A stretch of DNA of 64,000 nt from DATDAH01 sp963725155 (GCA_963725155.1 CAVRXU010000008.1:372001-436000); one strand, 5' to 3'; shown: positions 1 to 8,731, counted from the first letter of the stretch. Translations and numbers: made by a program. Notes: generated from the letters alone by a model not told the origin.

Positions 1-1378
1 CGGCGTAGCGACCGGTGCGGGCATCGACCCGGGCGATCCCCGGCAGGGCCGACAGCTCGGTGGCGTACGCCTCGACCGCGGCGTCATCCACGGTCCCGAG
101 GGCGACCACCGGGAAGGCGTCGGCCTCGTCGGACAGGAAGTCGTCACGCAGGGACTCCGACACCTCGCGGGCGGGGCTGCCCTCGGGCAGCACCCGATGG
201 TCAGGCGAGCCGAACTGGGCCTGCAGGAAGGGCAGACCGAGGCCGACCAGCAGAGCCACCACCGCGACGGTCACGACGAGTGGCCGGCGCATGACGGCCG
301 TGGCCAGGCGGTGCCAGAAGCCGGTGCCGACCGCCGGCGTCTCCCGGTGGCGGAAGACCCGCCAGCGATCGACCCGAGGGCCGAGCACGGCCAGGAGGGC
401 GGGGAGGCTGACCAGCGAGGCCAGCATGGCGACCAGGATCACCCCGATCCCGGCGTAGGCGAACGAGCGCAGGAAGAACAGCGGGAAGATGAGCAGGGCG
501 GAGAGCGACGCGGCCACGGTCAGGGCGCTGAAGGCAACCGTGCGTCCCGCGGTCTCGACGGTGCGCACGACGGCCTCGTCGACGGTGCGCCCGGCGTGCA
601 GCTCCTCCCGGAACCGGGACACCACGAACAGGCTGTAGTCGATGGCCAGGCCGAGCCCCATGGCCGTCACCAGGTTGATGGAGAACACCGACACGTCGGT
701 CACCGCGGTGACGAGCCAGAGGACGAAGAAGGCGCCGAGCACGGCCAGCATCCCGACCCCGACCGGGAGGAGGGCGGCCACCACGCCGCCGAACACGATG
801 ATGAGCAGGATCAGGGTGATGGGGACGGCCACGCTCTCGGCTCGGGCCAGGTCGCTCTCGATGGTCGCGCCGATCTGGTTGAAGATCTCGACCGGGCCCC
901 CGACCTCGACGGTCACCGGGCCGCGCTCGCCGCTGAAGGCCCCGGCCAGGCCGTCGGCGGCGTCCTGCCAGTCGTCCTGGTCCCCGGCCAACCGGCCCAC
1001 GACCATGGCGGCCGACCCGTCCTCGCTCCGCAGCGGTGGGGGCGAGCCCAGTGACCAGTACGACACGACGTCGTCGGCCTTGGGGTAGGCGGCCAGCTCC
1101 TCGGTCAGCTGTTGTCCGACGGCGGCCACCTCGGGGGCGTCGACGTCACCGTCGTTGGCCGTGACCAGGAGGACGACGTTGGGGGCCCCGGCACCGAAGC
1201 GGTCCTCGAGCAGCTCGTCGGCCCTGGTCGACTCCGAGTCCGGGTCGGCGAAGCCACCGCTGGCCAGCCGGTCGAACACCGTGCCGCCGAGCACGCCGGC
1301 GGCGATGACGACGACGACGGTCAGGGCGAGCACGAGGCGCCGGCGTCGGACGGCGAACTGGCCGATGCGGGTGAACAT
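1..1378 (-). CDS. MMPL/RND-family transporter, N-terminal part (cut by window edge)
   Basis: The reverse-strand frame read from the ATG at 1376-1378 stays open to the left edge, giving about 459 codons; the C-terminal half lies outside. It starts MFTRIGQFAVRRRRLVL followed by a first membrane segment. A large extracytoplasmic domain comes next, then closely spaced membrane helices containing GLGLAIDYSLFVVSRFREEL, the hallmark of MMPL/YdfJ-type RND permeases, with the Asp-Tyr pair in the proton-relay helix. Family members use the proton gradient to export lipids or drugs across the actinobacterial envelope; the substrate here cannot be read. The gene is divergent from the TetR-family gene at 1417 with only 38 bp between starts, so that regulator is the obvious candidate controller (inference). 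Confidence 0.9.
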   Translation of the reverse strand, partial: MFTRIGQFAVRRRRLVLALTVVVVIAAGVLGGTVFDRLASGGFADPDSESTRADELLEDRFGAGAPNVVLLVTANDGDVDAPEVAAVGQQLTEELAAYPKADDVVSYWSLGSPPPLRSEDGSAAMVVGRLAGDQDDWQDAADGLAGAFSGERGPVTVEVGGPVEIFNQIGATIESDLARAESVAVPITLILLIIVFGGVVAALLPVGVGMLAVLGAFFVLWLVTAVTDVSVFSINLVTAMGLGLAIDYSLFVVSRFREELHAGRTVDEAVVRTVETAGRTVAFSALTVAASLSALLIFPLFFLRSFAYAGIGVILVAMLASLVSLPALLAVLGPRVDRWRVFRHRETPAVGTGFWHRLATAVMRRPLVVTVAVVALLVGLGLPFLQAQFGSPDHRVLPEGSPAREVSESLRDDFLSDEADAFPVVALGTVDDAAVEAYATELSALPGIARVDARTGRYA

Positions 1379-1389
1379 GGTTGTGTGTT

Positions 1390-1416
1390 TACGCTCGTAC
1401 ATCTACGCTCGTCAAC
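1390..1416 (+). promoter_or_regulatory. duplicated TACGCTCGT promoter/operator between MMPL and TetR genes
   Basis: TACGCTCGT occurs twice, at 1390-1398 and 1404-1412, a 14-bp period. The downstream copy supplies a TACGCT -10-like hexamer 7 nt before the GTG at 1417, as expected for a leaderless transcript. The repeated 9-mers in a 38-bp divergent intergenic region could also form the TetR operator; that part is inference. Confidence 0.45.
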
Positions 1417-2019
1417 GTGAAAGCGGTCACACGGGAGCGCAACCCCCGAGGTCAGGGCGAACGCCTGCGGGTCGACCTGATCGACGCCGCCGTCGACCTG
1501 ATCGCCGAAACCGGCTCAGTCGACGGGGTCAGCCTGCGAGCCGCAGCCAAGCGGGCCGGCGTGTCGCCGATGGCCGTGTACAACCACTTCGCGGACAAGG
1601 ACGCCCTGCTCGTGGCCGCCGTCGAGCACTGCTGGGACGAGTTCCAGGCCGCCATCGCCGCCACCCTCGACGAGCCCGAGCCGTCGGCCCGGCTCCGGGC
1701 CGCGGGGGACGCCTACGTCCGCTTCGCCCTCGAGCACCCCGGTCGGTACGCCGTCATGTTCTCCGGCACCCGCAACCTGCCCGAGCGGGCCGCGCCCATC
1801 GGCATGAGCGCCTTCGACACCCTGGTGGCCATGGTCGCCGACATCCTCGACCTGCACCACGACGGGCGGGACCCCGCCTTCGTCGCCGTCCAGGTCCACA
1901 CCTGGATCCACGGCATGGTCAGCCTGTTGGGGTGCGCCCCCGACGGCCCCTGGCCGTCGACCGACGCCCTCCTGGACGACCTCATGGTCCGCCTCGGCCT
2001 CGGCCCGCGGAGCGCCTGA
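1417..2019 (+). CDS. TetR/AcrR-family transcriptional regulator (WHG C-terminal domain)
   Basis: The N-terminal helix-turn-helix spans about residues 15-60, with the recognition region RAAAKRAGVSPMAVYNHFAD typical of TetR proteins. The C-terminal ligand domain contains TWIHGMVSLL, the WHG-type motif of the TetR_C_13 family. GTG at 1417 is preferred over the upstream TTG at 1381 because a TACGCT hexamer lies 7 nt before it and the upstream stretch is the repeat-containing promoter; this gives about 200 residues, normal for the family. Divergent from the MMPL exporter, the classic arrangement for a local repressor of an efflux gene. Confidence 0.88.
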   Translation: MKAVTRERNPRGQGERLRVDLIDAAVDLIAETGSVDGVSLRAAAKRAGVSPMAVYNHFADKDALLVAAVEHCWDEFQAAIAATLDEPEPSARLRAAGDAYVRFALEHPGRYAVMFSGTRNLPERAAPIGMSAFDTLVAMVADILDLHHDGRDPAFVAVQVHTWIHGMVSLLGCAPDGPWPSTDALLDDLMVRLGLGPRSA

Positions 2020-2022
2020 CGC

Positions 2023-2036
2023 GACCCCGACGGGTC
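2023..2036. terminator. short GC hairpin between convergent stops
   Basis: GACCC-CGAC-GGGTC lies between the TetR stop (2017-2019) and the stop of the convergent MaoC gene (2035-2037). No T-run follows. It may serve as a bidirectional terminator. Confidence 0.3.
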
Positions 2037-2499
2037 AGCCCATGTAGAGCACGAGCATCTGGTAGATGAGGCTGGGCTTCTCGACGTCGACCACGTGGAC
2101 GGCGGTCTCGGTCTTGACCAGGGTGCCGCTGCCCTTGGCCTCGGCGCTGACCAGCTTGCTGCGGGCGTGGACCGTGCTGCCGGCGGGCACCGGGGCCAGG
2201 AAGCGCAATCCGTCCGCGCCGTAGTTGACGGCGTTGGCGTGGCCGGAGATGACGAGGTCGGTCCCGCCCGACAGGACCGGGAGCAGGGACAGGGTCAGGA
2301 AGCCGTGGGCGATCGGCCCGCCGAAAGGCCCGGCGTTGGCCCGCTCGATGTCCACGTGGATCCACTGGTGGTCCCCGGTCAGCTCGGCGAACTGGTTGAT
2401 CATCTCCTGGGTGATCTCGACCTCGCGGCCCCAGTCCCCGTAGTCGCCGCCCGCCGCGGCGTTGATGGCTTCGATGTCGTCGAATCGGAGGTCGGTCAC
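2035..2499 (-). CDS. MaoC-family (R)-enoyl-CoA hydratase-like protein
   Basis: A 154-residue single hot-dog domain. FAELTGDHQWIHVD followed by GPIAHGFLTLSLL is the hydratase-2 signature, in which Asp and His act on the enoyl-CoA double bond. The architecture matches the short NodN/MaoC hydratases that act in beta-oxidation or in making (R)-3-hydroxyacyl-CoA. The GTG start at 2497-2499 is supported by TACGTT 7 nt upstream on the reverse strand. Transcribed alone, convergent with the TetR gene; the GH20 gene ends 73 bp upstream. The exact substrate cannot be predicted. Confidence 0.88.
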   Translation of the reverse strand: MTDLRFDDIEAINAAAGGDYGDWGREVEITQEMINQFAELTGDHQWIHVDIERANAGPFGGPIAHGFLTLSLLPVLSGGTDLVISGHANAVNYGADGLRFLAPVPAGSTVHARSKLVSAEAKGSGTLVKTETAVHVVDVEKPSLIYQMLVLYMG

Positions 2500-2572
2500 G
2501 GGAGAGAACGTAGATCAGACGGACCGACACGCCCACACCAGCGGGCGACGAGGACGCCCTGTCGAGCAGCCG

Positions 2573-4294
2573 TCAGGGTCGTCCCGGCGTCGGCCTCGAG
2601 GGATCCGGAAGGCGGCCCAGGCTGTCCTCACGGCCGCCGGGTCGACTGCGGGCGTCCCAGCAGGCCGCCTGCTCCTCGTGCAGGAGGGCGAGATCGGAGG
2701 CCAGCGCCTCGTCGTCCGGTGTGGCGAGCTCGTGGCGGCGGGCCAGGCGCCATGCACCGTGGCGGGCCAGGGCCACGGCCTGGCGCAGCTCACGTTGGGT
2801 GATCGCCCCGTCAGGGTCGGTGAAGACGGCGGCGGCGAGCTCGTCGTCGGCCCCGTCCAGGGTGGCGACGACGTCGGCGATCGTGGCTTCGGTCGGGGCG
2901 CCGAAGCCCCCCAGGCCGCCGCCGGCCAGCGCGTCGTGGAGCGCAGAGCCGTTGGGCTGGACGACGCCGGTGCGGCCGTAGACATCGCCCGCCGCCAACA
3001 AGGCGGCGCCGGCTCGACCGGCAACTTCGGGCAAGACGTGACCGTCGAGGGCGGCGGCGACGTCCAGCGCCTCGTTCGTCGCCCGGCACCAGGCCACGGA
3101 CGCGGCGTAGGTCAGGGCCGGCAGCATCACCGTGGGCGGCTGGAGGTGGCCGTTGTCGCCCCACTCGGTGACGAGGATCCCCGAGGCGCCGTACGCGGCC
3201 GCACAGGTCACGGCGTCGAGGGCGTTGGCCCGGGCGTTGGACCAGCGGCCCACCAACGAGTTCCAACCGCTGGTGCCGGGGCTGACCCACCAGTCGATGC
3301 CGGCATTGGCGAAGTGCTCGGCCCGGGGCCCGAAACCGAGGTGGGCCTGGCTGTCGATCCAGTCATGGGCGACCGAGGCGAAGGGCTCGGGCAGGTCGAG
3401 ATCGCCGAGCACGTCGGCGGAGTCCTCAGCCATCGGTGCCTCGTAGTGCCAGAGCAGCGCGGTGGCGTCGCCCACCCGGTCGGCGGCAGCCGCGGGGTCG
3501 CCGTGGATCATGTCGGCCCAGAACCGGGGGTGGCGGCCCAGGGCCCGCGTGCCGTCGAGGAGCCGGCCGAGGTGCTCGATGAACCGGTCCTTGTCGCCGT
3601 GCAGCTCGAACACCTCGTCACAGCCGATGTTCACGGCGGTGTTGGCGTGGACGTCGGTGAGCTCGGCGACCAGGTCGAGGGCGAAGCGGGCGTTGTCCTC
3701 GGTCGGCGCCAGCGAGAGGGGTCGGGGCGCCGACGGGTCGATGGCCCGCTGCCGGTAGCGGTCGAGGCGCAACCACCGTTCGAAGTGACCGAAGCAGTTC
3801 TGGTTGGCCACGAGGTCGATGCCCCGGCCCGTCGCCTCGCCGTCCAGCCAGCGCACGTCCGCAGGGGTCATCGGGGAGGCGTCGCGCCAGACCGCCTCGT
3901 GGTCGGCGTAGGCAAAGGTGTGCTCGGTGTACAGCTCGAGATGGTTCAGCCGCACCCGCGCCATCCGGTCGAGCAGCGCCAGCAGGCACGCCCGGTCGGG
4001 GACCCGGTCACGGCTGATGTCGAGCATCAGGCCGCGATGGGTCAGGTCGGGCCAGTCCCGGATCCGGCCGGCTCGCAGGCCCTGACCCTGGAGCTGGACC
4101 AACGTCTGGAGGCCGTACCGCCGGCCCGCATCGTCGGCGTGGTGCAGGCTCACCGATGACTCGGTCAGCCTGAGCTCGTAACCCTGAGGAGGGAGGCTCG
4201 GGTCGACGACCACGCTGACAGCCCCGTCGTCCGGCAACCGGCGCCCGGACAGGTCGAGCTCTCGCGGGGCCGGGACGAGCAGTGGGTCAGCCAC
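2573..4294 (-). CDS. glycoside hydrolase family 20 (beta-N-acetylhexosaminidase-like)
   Basis: A protein of 573 residues. A small N-terminal alpha/beta region is followed by THRGLMLDISRDRVPD, the start of the GH20 catalytic barrel. INIGCDEVFELH-like sequence around residue 220-230 carries the neighbouring Asp-Glu pair that GH20 enzymes use in substrate-assisted catalysis. Tryptophan-rich segments (DWWVSPGTSGWNS, VTEWGDNG) are the usual sugar-site aromatics. No signal peptide is evident, so it probably acts inside the cell on imported chitin- or peptidoglycan-derived N-acetylglucosamine oligomers. The C-terminal ~100 residues are helical and not assigned. Start GTG at 4294; the neighbouring citE-like gene is divergent 48 bp away. 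Confidence 0.82.
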   Translation of the reverse strand: MADPLLVPAPRELDLSGRRLPDDGAVSVVVDPSLPPQGYELRLTESSVSLHHADDAGRRYGLQTLVQLQGQGLRAGRIRDWPDLTHRGLMLDISRDRVPDRACLLALLDRMARVRLNHLELYTEHTFAYADHEAVWRDASPMTPADVRWLDGEATGRGIDLVANQNCFGHFERWLRLDRYRQRAIDPSAPRPLSLAPTEDNARFALDLVAELTDVHANTAVNIGCDEVFELHGDKDRFIEHLGRLLDGTRALGRHPRFWADMIHGDPAAAADRVGDATALLWHYEAPMAEDSADVLGDLDLPEPFASVAHDWIDSQAHLGFGPRAEHFANAGIDWWVSPGTSGWNSLVGRWSNARANALDAVTCAAAYGASGILVTEWGDNGHLQPPTVMLPALTYAASVAWCRATNEALDVAAALDGHVLPEVAGRAGAALLAAGDVYGRTGVVQPNGSALHDALAGGGLGGFGAPTEATIADVVATLDGADDELAAAVFTDPDGAITQRELRQAVALARHGAWRLARRHELATPDDEALASDLALLHEEQAACWDARSRPGGREDSLGRLPDPSRPTPGRP

Positions 4295-4342
4295 GCTGTA
4301 GAGCTACCACGCCTCGCCGGGGGTCCCCGTACGCTCGCTGCC

Positions 4343-5188
4343 GTGCGTCTGCGCTCGCTCTTGTTCGCGCCGGGGAACCGGGCCGAGGTGTTGGCCAAGC
4401 TCCCCCGCTCGGGGCCTGATGGTGTGGTCCTGGACCTGGAGGACGCGGTGCCCGCCGAAGCCAAGGCCGAGGCCCGCGGCGTCGTGGCCCGGGCGGCGGC
4501 CGAGTTGCGGGACGGTCACCCGGGGCTGGCCGTCCACGTGCGGGTCAACCCGGTGCCCAGCGAGTGGTTCGCCGACGACGTGGCGTCAGCCCTGGTCGCC
4601 GGGATCGCCGGCGTGGTCGTCCCCAAGCTGGAGTCGGCCGCGCAGGTGGCCATCGTGGCCGACGCCCTCGACAGCCGAGGGCTCGGTGACCTGGCCATCG
4701 TGGCCGGGCTGGAGACGGCGGCCGGGGTGGCCCGCGCCGAAGAGGTCACCGCGGCCGACCGCGTCCCCGCCGCCTACTTCGGGGCCGAGGACTACGTCGC
4801 CGACCTGGGCGGCGTCCGCACGCCGGACGGCACCGAGGTCCTCTATGCCCGGTCCCGGGTGGCGCTGGCAGCACGGCTCACGGGGACCATCGCCATCGAC
4901 CAGGTGGTCACGGACCTGTCCGACGAGGACCGCTTCCGAGCCGACGCCGCCGTCGGTCGCTCGCTGGGGTACCGGGGCAAGCTCTGCATCCACCCCGCGC
5001 AGGTGGCCTGGGCCCACGACGCCTTCTCACCGTCGGCCGAGGAGCGGGACCGGGCCCGCCGCCTGCTCGAGGCCTACGACCGCGCGGTGGCCGCCGGTAC
5101 GGCCGCCATCGCCTTCGAGGGCCAGATGGTCGACGAGCCCCTCGCCCGCCAGGCCCGCAGCCTCCTCGAGGCCGACGAGTCGTCCTGA
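4343..5188 (+). CDS. HpcH/HpaI-type CoA-ester lyase (CitE/malyl-CoA lyase-like)
   Basis: A protein of 281 residues with the CitE-type barrel layout: RSLLFAPGNR at the N terminus (CoA/phosphate region), LDLEDAVPAEAK, VVVPKLESAAQV, GLETAAGV (metal-binding Glu) and GAEDYVADLGG, ending in RGKLCIHPAQV. Such proteins cleave or form malyl-CoA, methylmalyl-CoA or citramalyl-CoA. The convergent MaoC gene at 5237-5707 resembles the hydratases that work on the same intermediates (mesaconyl-CoA type), so the two may act in one C4/C5 acyl-CoA branch; that link is inference. GTG at 4343 is preceded by TACGCT at a 7-nt distance, a leaderless start. Confidence 0.87.
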   Translation: MRLRSLLFAPGNRAEVLAKLPRSGPDGVVLDLEDAVPAEAKAEARGVVARAAAELRDGHPGLAVHVRVNPVPSEWFADDVASALVAGIAGVVVPKLESAAQVAIVADALDSRGLGDLAIVAGLETAAGVARAEEVTAADRVPAAYFGAEDYVADLGGVRTPDGTEVLYARSRVALAARLTGTIAIDQVVTDLSDEDRFRADAAVGRSLGYRGKLCIHPAQVAWAHDAFSPSAEERDRARRLLEAYDRAVAAGTAAIAFEGQMVDEPLARQARSLLEADESS

Positions 5189-5236
5189 TCCACCGGCCAT
5201 GGCGATGACGGCCCTCACCCGCAGGGCGGCGGGAGG

Positions 5237-5707
5237 TCAGGACGGACGACGGTGCATGAGGGCGGTGCGGGTGGCGCGACAGACCAAGGTGTCGTCCTGG
5301 TTGTAGGCGCGGTGCTCGAAGGTGACGATGCCGGCGTCGGGGCGGCTGCCCGAGTCCCGCACGGCCATGACCTCGGTCTCGGCGTGCACCGAGTCGCCCG
5401 GGAACAGCGGTGCGGGAAACACCACCTGCTCGAAGCCCAGGTTGGCCACTGTCGTGCCGTGGGTCGTCTCGTGCACGGAGATGCCCACGAGCAGGGCCAG
5501 GGTGAGCATCGAGTTGACCAGCGGACGGCCGAACTCGGTCTCGGCCGCGTAGTGGCTGTCGAGGTGCAGCGGGGCCGGATTGAGGGTCGCCGCGGTGAAG
5601 CCGATGTTGTCGGACTCGGTGATCGTGCGGGTCAGCGCGTGGGGGACGATCTGGCCGACCTCGAACTCCTCGAACCACCGGCCCAGAACCGGGCGCTCCC
5701 ATGCCAT
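5237..5707 (-). CDS. MaoC-family dehydratase (mesaconyl-CoA hydratase-like)
   Basis: A hot-dog protein of 156 residues. It has WFEEFEVGQIVPHALTRTIT at the start and TAATLNPAPLHLD as the hydratase loop, where the canonical Asp/His arrangement is modified to N-PAPLHLD. LVNSMLTLALLVGISV forms the central helix. This pattern is seen in MaoC proteins paired with CitE-like lyases. ATG at 5705-5707 with TAGGGT 6 nt upstream on the reverse strand. Its -10 overlaps that of the divergent thioesterase gene, so the two promoters cannot easily be used at once. Confidence 0.83.
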   Translation of the reverse strand: MAWERPVLGRWFEEFEVGQIVPHALTRTITESDNIGFTAATLNPAPLHLDSHYAAETEFGRPLVNSMLTLALLVGISVHETTHGTTVANLGFEQVVFPAPLFPGDSVHAETEVMAVRDSGSRPDAGIVTFEHRAYNQDDTLVCRATRTALMHRRPS

Positions 5708-5713
5708 CGCCTC

Positions 5714-5723
5714 ACCCTATTGT
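5714..5723. promoter_or_regulatory. overlapping divergent -10 elements
   Basis: The 10-bp string ACCCTATTGT contains TATTGT for the forward gene (start 5733, 9 nt away) and, on the other strand, TAGGGT for the MaoC gene (start 5707, 6 nt away). Only 25 bp separate the two start codons. Confidence 0.5.
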
Positions 5724-5732
5724 CGCCGTCGC

Positions 5733-6572
5733 ATGGGTGATCTCGAGGTCGAGACGAGGCTGGACGGGGGCGACGGGCACTGGACCGTCACCCTCGACCC
5801 GGCGTGGGAGATCTGGGGGCCCTGCGGTGGCTACATCGCCGCCCTCCTCCTGCGGGCCGCCGGCGCCCATTCCGCCTTCCCCCGCCCCGCCACCCTCGCC
5901 GTGAACTTCCTGGGCGTGGCCACGTTCGCCCCGGTCGATCTCCACGCCGAGACCCTTCAGGCGGGGCGCCGCAGTCAGTGCGTGCGGGTGGCCATGACCC
6001 AGGAGGGTCGCCCGATCAGCCATGCCGTCGTCTGGACGATGGCCGAGCCCGACGGCCGGGAGGGCATCGCCTACGACTGGACCGAGCACCCCGTGGTCCC
6101 CGGGCCCCACGAGCTGACGTCGATGGACGAATTGGAGGAGGACACGAACTACCGCTTCTGGGACAACCTCGAGTGTCGGCCGATCGGCTGGCTGACACCC
6201 GACGAGTGGGCGACGCAACGCCCGATCGCGCCGACCCTGTCCAACTGGTACCGCTTCCGTCCGACCGCGGTCTTCCACGACCCCTATGTCGAGGCCGCCC
6301 GAGTGGCAATGGTCTGTGACCTCGCCGGTTGGCCGTCGGTCGTGCGGGCGCTCGAACCCGGTGTCGAGGAGCGGTGGATGGCGCCCAACGTCGACGTCGT
6401 CGTCACCTTCCACCAGCCGCCCGAGGGGAGCGCTTTCCTCCACCTGGACGGTGCGGCGCCGATCGCCGCCGCGGGGACCATCGGGGCCCAGGCCCGGGTC
6501 TGGTCCGAGGACGGTCGCCTCCTGGCTTCGTCGATCCAACAGATGCTCGCCCGACCCCGTGGGCTCGGCTGA
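5733..6572 (+). CDS. acyl-CoA thioesterase family protein (TesB-like double hot-dog)
   Basis: A protein of 279 residues. GGDGHWTVTLDPAWEIWGP then CGGYIAALLLRA are characteristic of the actinobacterial double-hot-dog thioesterase family, whose members hydrolyse medium/long acyl-CoA. The second half (residues 150-279) forms the second hot-dog, with HLDGAAPIAAAGTIGAQARV and the final SIQQMLARP strand. The frame extends upstream to 5580, but the ATG at 5733 is chosen because TATTGT lies 9 nt before it and upstream codons run antisense through the MaoC gene. Confidence 0.8.
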   Translation: MGDLEVETRLDGGDGHWTVTLDPAWEIWGPCGGYIAALLLRAAGAHSAFPRPATLAVNFLGVATFAPVDLHAETLQAGRRSQCVRVAMTQEGRPISHAVVWTMAEPDGREGIAYDWTEHPVVPGPHELTSMDELEEDTNYRFWDNLECRPIGWLTPDEWATQRPIAPTLSNWYRFRPTAVFHDPYVEAARVAMVCDLAGWPSVVRALEPGVEERWMAPNVDVVVTFHQPPEGSAFLHLDGAAPIAAAGTIGAQARVWSEDGRLLASSIQQMLARPRGLG

Positions 6573-6585
6573 GCCGAGGCCGCCA

Positions 6586-6873
6586 TCACGTGAGGATCGC
6601 CACCCCGGCGCCGGTCGCGACCACCGCCAACAGGGCGAAGCCCGTCCACACGAAGCGCCAGTCGCCTTCCTGCCACCACACCACGATCAGCCAGGCCACC
6701 CGCAGCAGGGGGGCGGCGATGATCACCACCACGGCTGCGGTGCCGACATCCAGGCCCACCCGACCGGGGAGGGCGAGGGCCACGGCGGCGCATGCCGCGG
6801 TGACGACGACGGCCCGGCTGAGCCAACGCGACAGGTCGTCCAGGGGCTCGCGGGCCAGCGGGGCCGACGTCAT
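6586..6873 (-). CDS. DUF1634-like small membrane protein
   Basis: A 95-residue protein with three hydrophobic helices (about residues 18-36, 43-66 and 74-94). Its ATG overlaps the TGA of the TauE-like gene (ATGA, 4 bp), so the two are translationally coupled. Size, topology and position next to a TauE/SafE permease fit DUF1634 proteins, which recur beside such permeases. The function is unknown; an accessory subunit of the anion exporter is the natural inference. Confidence 0.68.
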   Translation of the reverse strand: MTSAPLAREPLDDLSRWLSRAVVVTAACAAVALALPGRVGLDVGTAAVVVIIAAPLLRVAWLIVVWWQEGDWRFVWTGFALLAVVATGAGVAILT

Positions 6874-7688
6874 GCCACGGCCACGAGGAGGGCGGCGATC
6901 CCCACGAGGATGATGCTGAGGACCCGCCGCACCTGCGGGCCCCGCAGGTGGCTCTGGAGGCGGGCCCCGGCCAGTCCCCCGATCACGCTGCCGACGATGA
7001 CGACCGCGGCGGGGTGGGCCTCGATCCGCCCCTGCGCGGCGAAGACCAGCAGGCCGACGGCGGCGGTGATCCCGACGGTGAAGGTGCTCGTCGCCGCCGC
7101 CACCTTCACCGGGACGTACATGATCTCGCTCATCACGGGTGTCTTGATGAAGCCCCCACCAACTCCGGACAACCCGGACACCAGCCCGGCCACCGTCATC
7201 GCACTCAGACCCAGCGGCACCCGTTTGACGCGGTAGGGCGCCACCCCCCCGAAACGGGCGACGGCGCCGCCCAGGGAACCCACCCGCTCGCCCACGTGCT
7301 CGAGGCCGAAGGCCGGGTCGGGCGCGTTGCGGATCCCCTTCCGCGATCCGCCCGCCAGCGCCGCGCCCAGGGCCACCACGGCCAGGGCGTACACCAGGGC
7401 CCGCTCACTGACCACGCCGGAGACGAGGGCCCCGACCGCGGCCCCGGCGCTGGCCGCCACCTCGGTGGTCACCCCGAGGCGGTGGTTCACGGACCGGTCC
7501 TCCAGATGGCGGGAGCCGCCGGCCAGCGACCCCGAGGCCACCAGGACCAGGCCGAGGGGGGCGGCCTCCGTCGCCGGCGTGCCGGTCGCCACCAGGAGGG
7601 GGACCAGGAAGATGGCCCCACCCAGCCCACCGATCGCCCCGACGGCCGCGGCGAATCCAGCAGCGAGGACCAGCAGCGGTGTGGCCAA
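6870..7688 (-). CDS. TauE/SafE-family permease (sulfite/organosulfonate-type exporter)
   Basis: A multi-spanning membrane protein of about 272 residues with the two-fold TauE repeat: an N-terminal AAVGAIGGLGGAIFLVPLL and a second half carrying GLVSGLSGVGGGFIKTPVM. The glycine-rich GLGGAI/GVGGGF pair is the family signature for moving sulfite, sulfoacetate or related anions. The frame is open to a GTG at 7727, but that start lies in a 29-bp sequence repeated at 8732. TTG at 7686-7688 with GACACT 6 nt upstream is my preferred start. The downstream DUF1634 gene overlaps by 4 bp. Confidence 0.83.
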   Translation of the reverse strand: MATPLLVLAAGFAAAVGAIGGLGGAIFLVPLLVATGTPATEAAPLGLVLVASGSLAGGSRHLEDRSVNHRLGVTTEVAASAGAAVGALVSGVVSERALVYALAVVALGAALAGGSRKGIRNAPDPAFGLEHVGERVGSLGGAVARFGGVAPYRVKRVPLGLSAMTVAGLVSGLSGVGGGFIKTPVMSEIMYVPVKVAAATSTFTVGITAAVGLLVFAAQGRIEAHPAAVVIVGSVIGGLAGARLQSHLRGPQVRRVLSIILVGIAALLVAVA

Positions 7689-7710
7689 GCCCCGAGTGTC
7701 CCATGTCCGC

Positions 7711-7739
7711 CTGGGCGCGAGAACCACCGTCGATGTCCG
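7711..7739 (+). repeat. 29-bp direct repeat, left copy
   Basis: CTGGGCGCGAGAA followed by CACCGTCGATG matches 8732-8760 with about 27 of 29 bases identical. The two copies bracket the alpha/beta-hydrolase gene. Confidence 0.7.
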
Positions 7740-7784
7740 GCGTTCCGCGCCGGCTTCGAGTCAACGCTCGCCTCGGGCGAGCGC

Positions 7785-8675
7785 TCACGCCCAGACGCGG
7801 AGGAGACCGGCCAGCACCTCGGGCCAATGACCGTCGGCGACGTCCAGGTGGCCCTCGCCAGGGAAGATCACCAGTTCAGAGCCTGCGATGCGCTCGGCGT
7901 ACCAACGCCCGTGCAGTGCGCCCGCGCCCCCCGCCTCCCACACCACTGTCGGGGCAACGACATCGGATGGGTCCACGTCCCACGTCGCTCCCCAGGCGAG
8001 GTTGTCGAACACGTAGCCGTCCAGGCGATCCAGGACCACAGCCATGTTGGCGGCCCAGAGCGCCCTGTACTCGTCGTCACGGGTCAGCGGGCTCGCCGGG
8101 CTGTCTGGCTCAGCCAAGGTCTCGTCGACCCGTGCATCGTCGTCCAGCGCCCGCATGCCGCCCCATTCCTTCTCCGCGATCCGACGCATACCGGCCCCGG
8201 CGCTGGCCGCATCTCCGGCGTCAAACAGATCGAGACAGCCGCGCTGCTCCATGTCCTCCTCCGTCGGCTCGTCCAGAACACGCCAAGGCCCGATGCCACC
8301 CACGACCGCCAACGCGCGAACTGCACCGGGATCGGCGACCGCAGTGGCAACGGCGAAAGGCCCTCCTCCAGAAATGCCCAGGACCGCGTAGTCCTGCAGG
8401 CCGAGAAGCCCAGCCAGGGCGGCGGTGTCCCGTCCGGTCGCGAGCAAGCTCGGCGCGTTGGAAGGCGTGGATCCGCCGTAGCCGGGTCTGCTCACCGCCA
8501 CCAGCCGCACACCCGACGACGCCGCCGCCGCGTGACCCCATCGGCCCAGGATCCGCGTCGCTGGAGTGCCCGGATGGACGATCACCGCACGCCCTCGCGT
8601 GTCGCCGCCCTCCCAGTACTCGACGATCCGCCCGTCCGGCAACACACGACTTGCGTCACGACCGGCCCCACTCAC
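7785..8675 (-). CDS. alpha/beta hydrolase
   Basis: A protein of about 296 residues with the complete alpha/beta-hydrolase set: HPGTPATR oxyanion-hole region, the nucleophile elbow LGISGGGPFAVA, a late acidic turn near VDPSDVVAPTVVW, and the catalytic His in FPGEGHLDVADGHW. The lid region around residues 140-190 is rich in Asp/Glu. GTG at 8675 is chosen because TATGGT lies 6 nt upstream; GTG 8678 is the alternative. Base composition looks slightly lower in GC than its neighbours, and the gene sits alone between 29-bp direct repeats, so insertion at this spot is plausible. Substrate unknown. Confidence 0.84.
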   Translation of the reverse strand: MSGAGRDASRVLPDGRIVEYWEGGDTRGRAVIVHPGTPATRILGRWGHAAAASSGVRLVAVSRPGYGGSTPSNAPSLLATGRDTAALAGLLGLQDYAVLGISGGGPFAVATAVADPGAVRALAVVGGIGPWRVLDEPTEEDMEQRGCLDLFDAGDAASAGAGMRRIAEKEWGGMRALDDDARVDETLAEPDSPASPLTRDDEYRALWAANMAVVLDRLDGYVFDNLAWGATWDVDPSDVVAPTVVWEAGGAGALHGRWYAERIAGSELVIFPGEGHLDVADGHWPEVLAGLLRVWA

Positions 8676-8731
8676 CACGCGACCATACGCCCGGTCCCCA
8701 GCAGCCTCATCTCGGCATGTCCGGACGTTCG

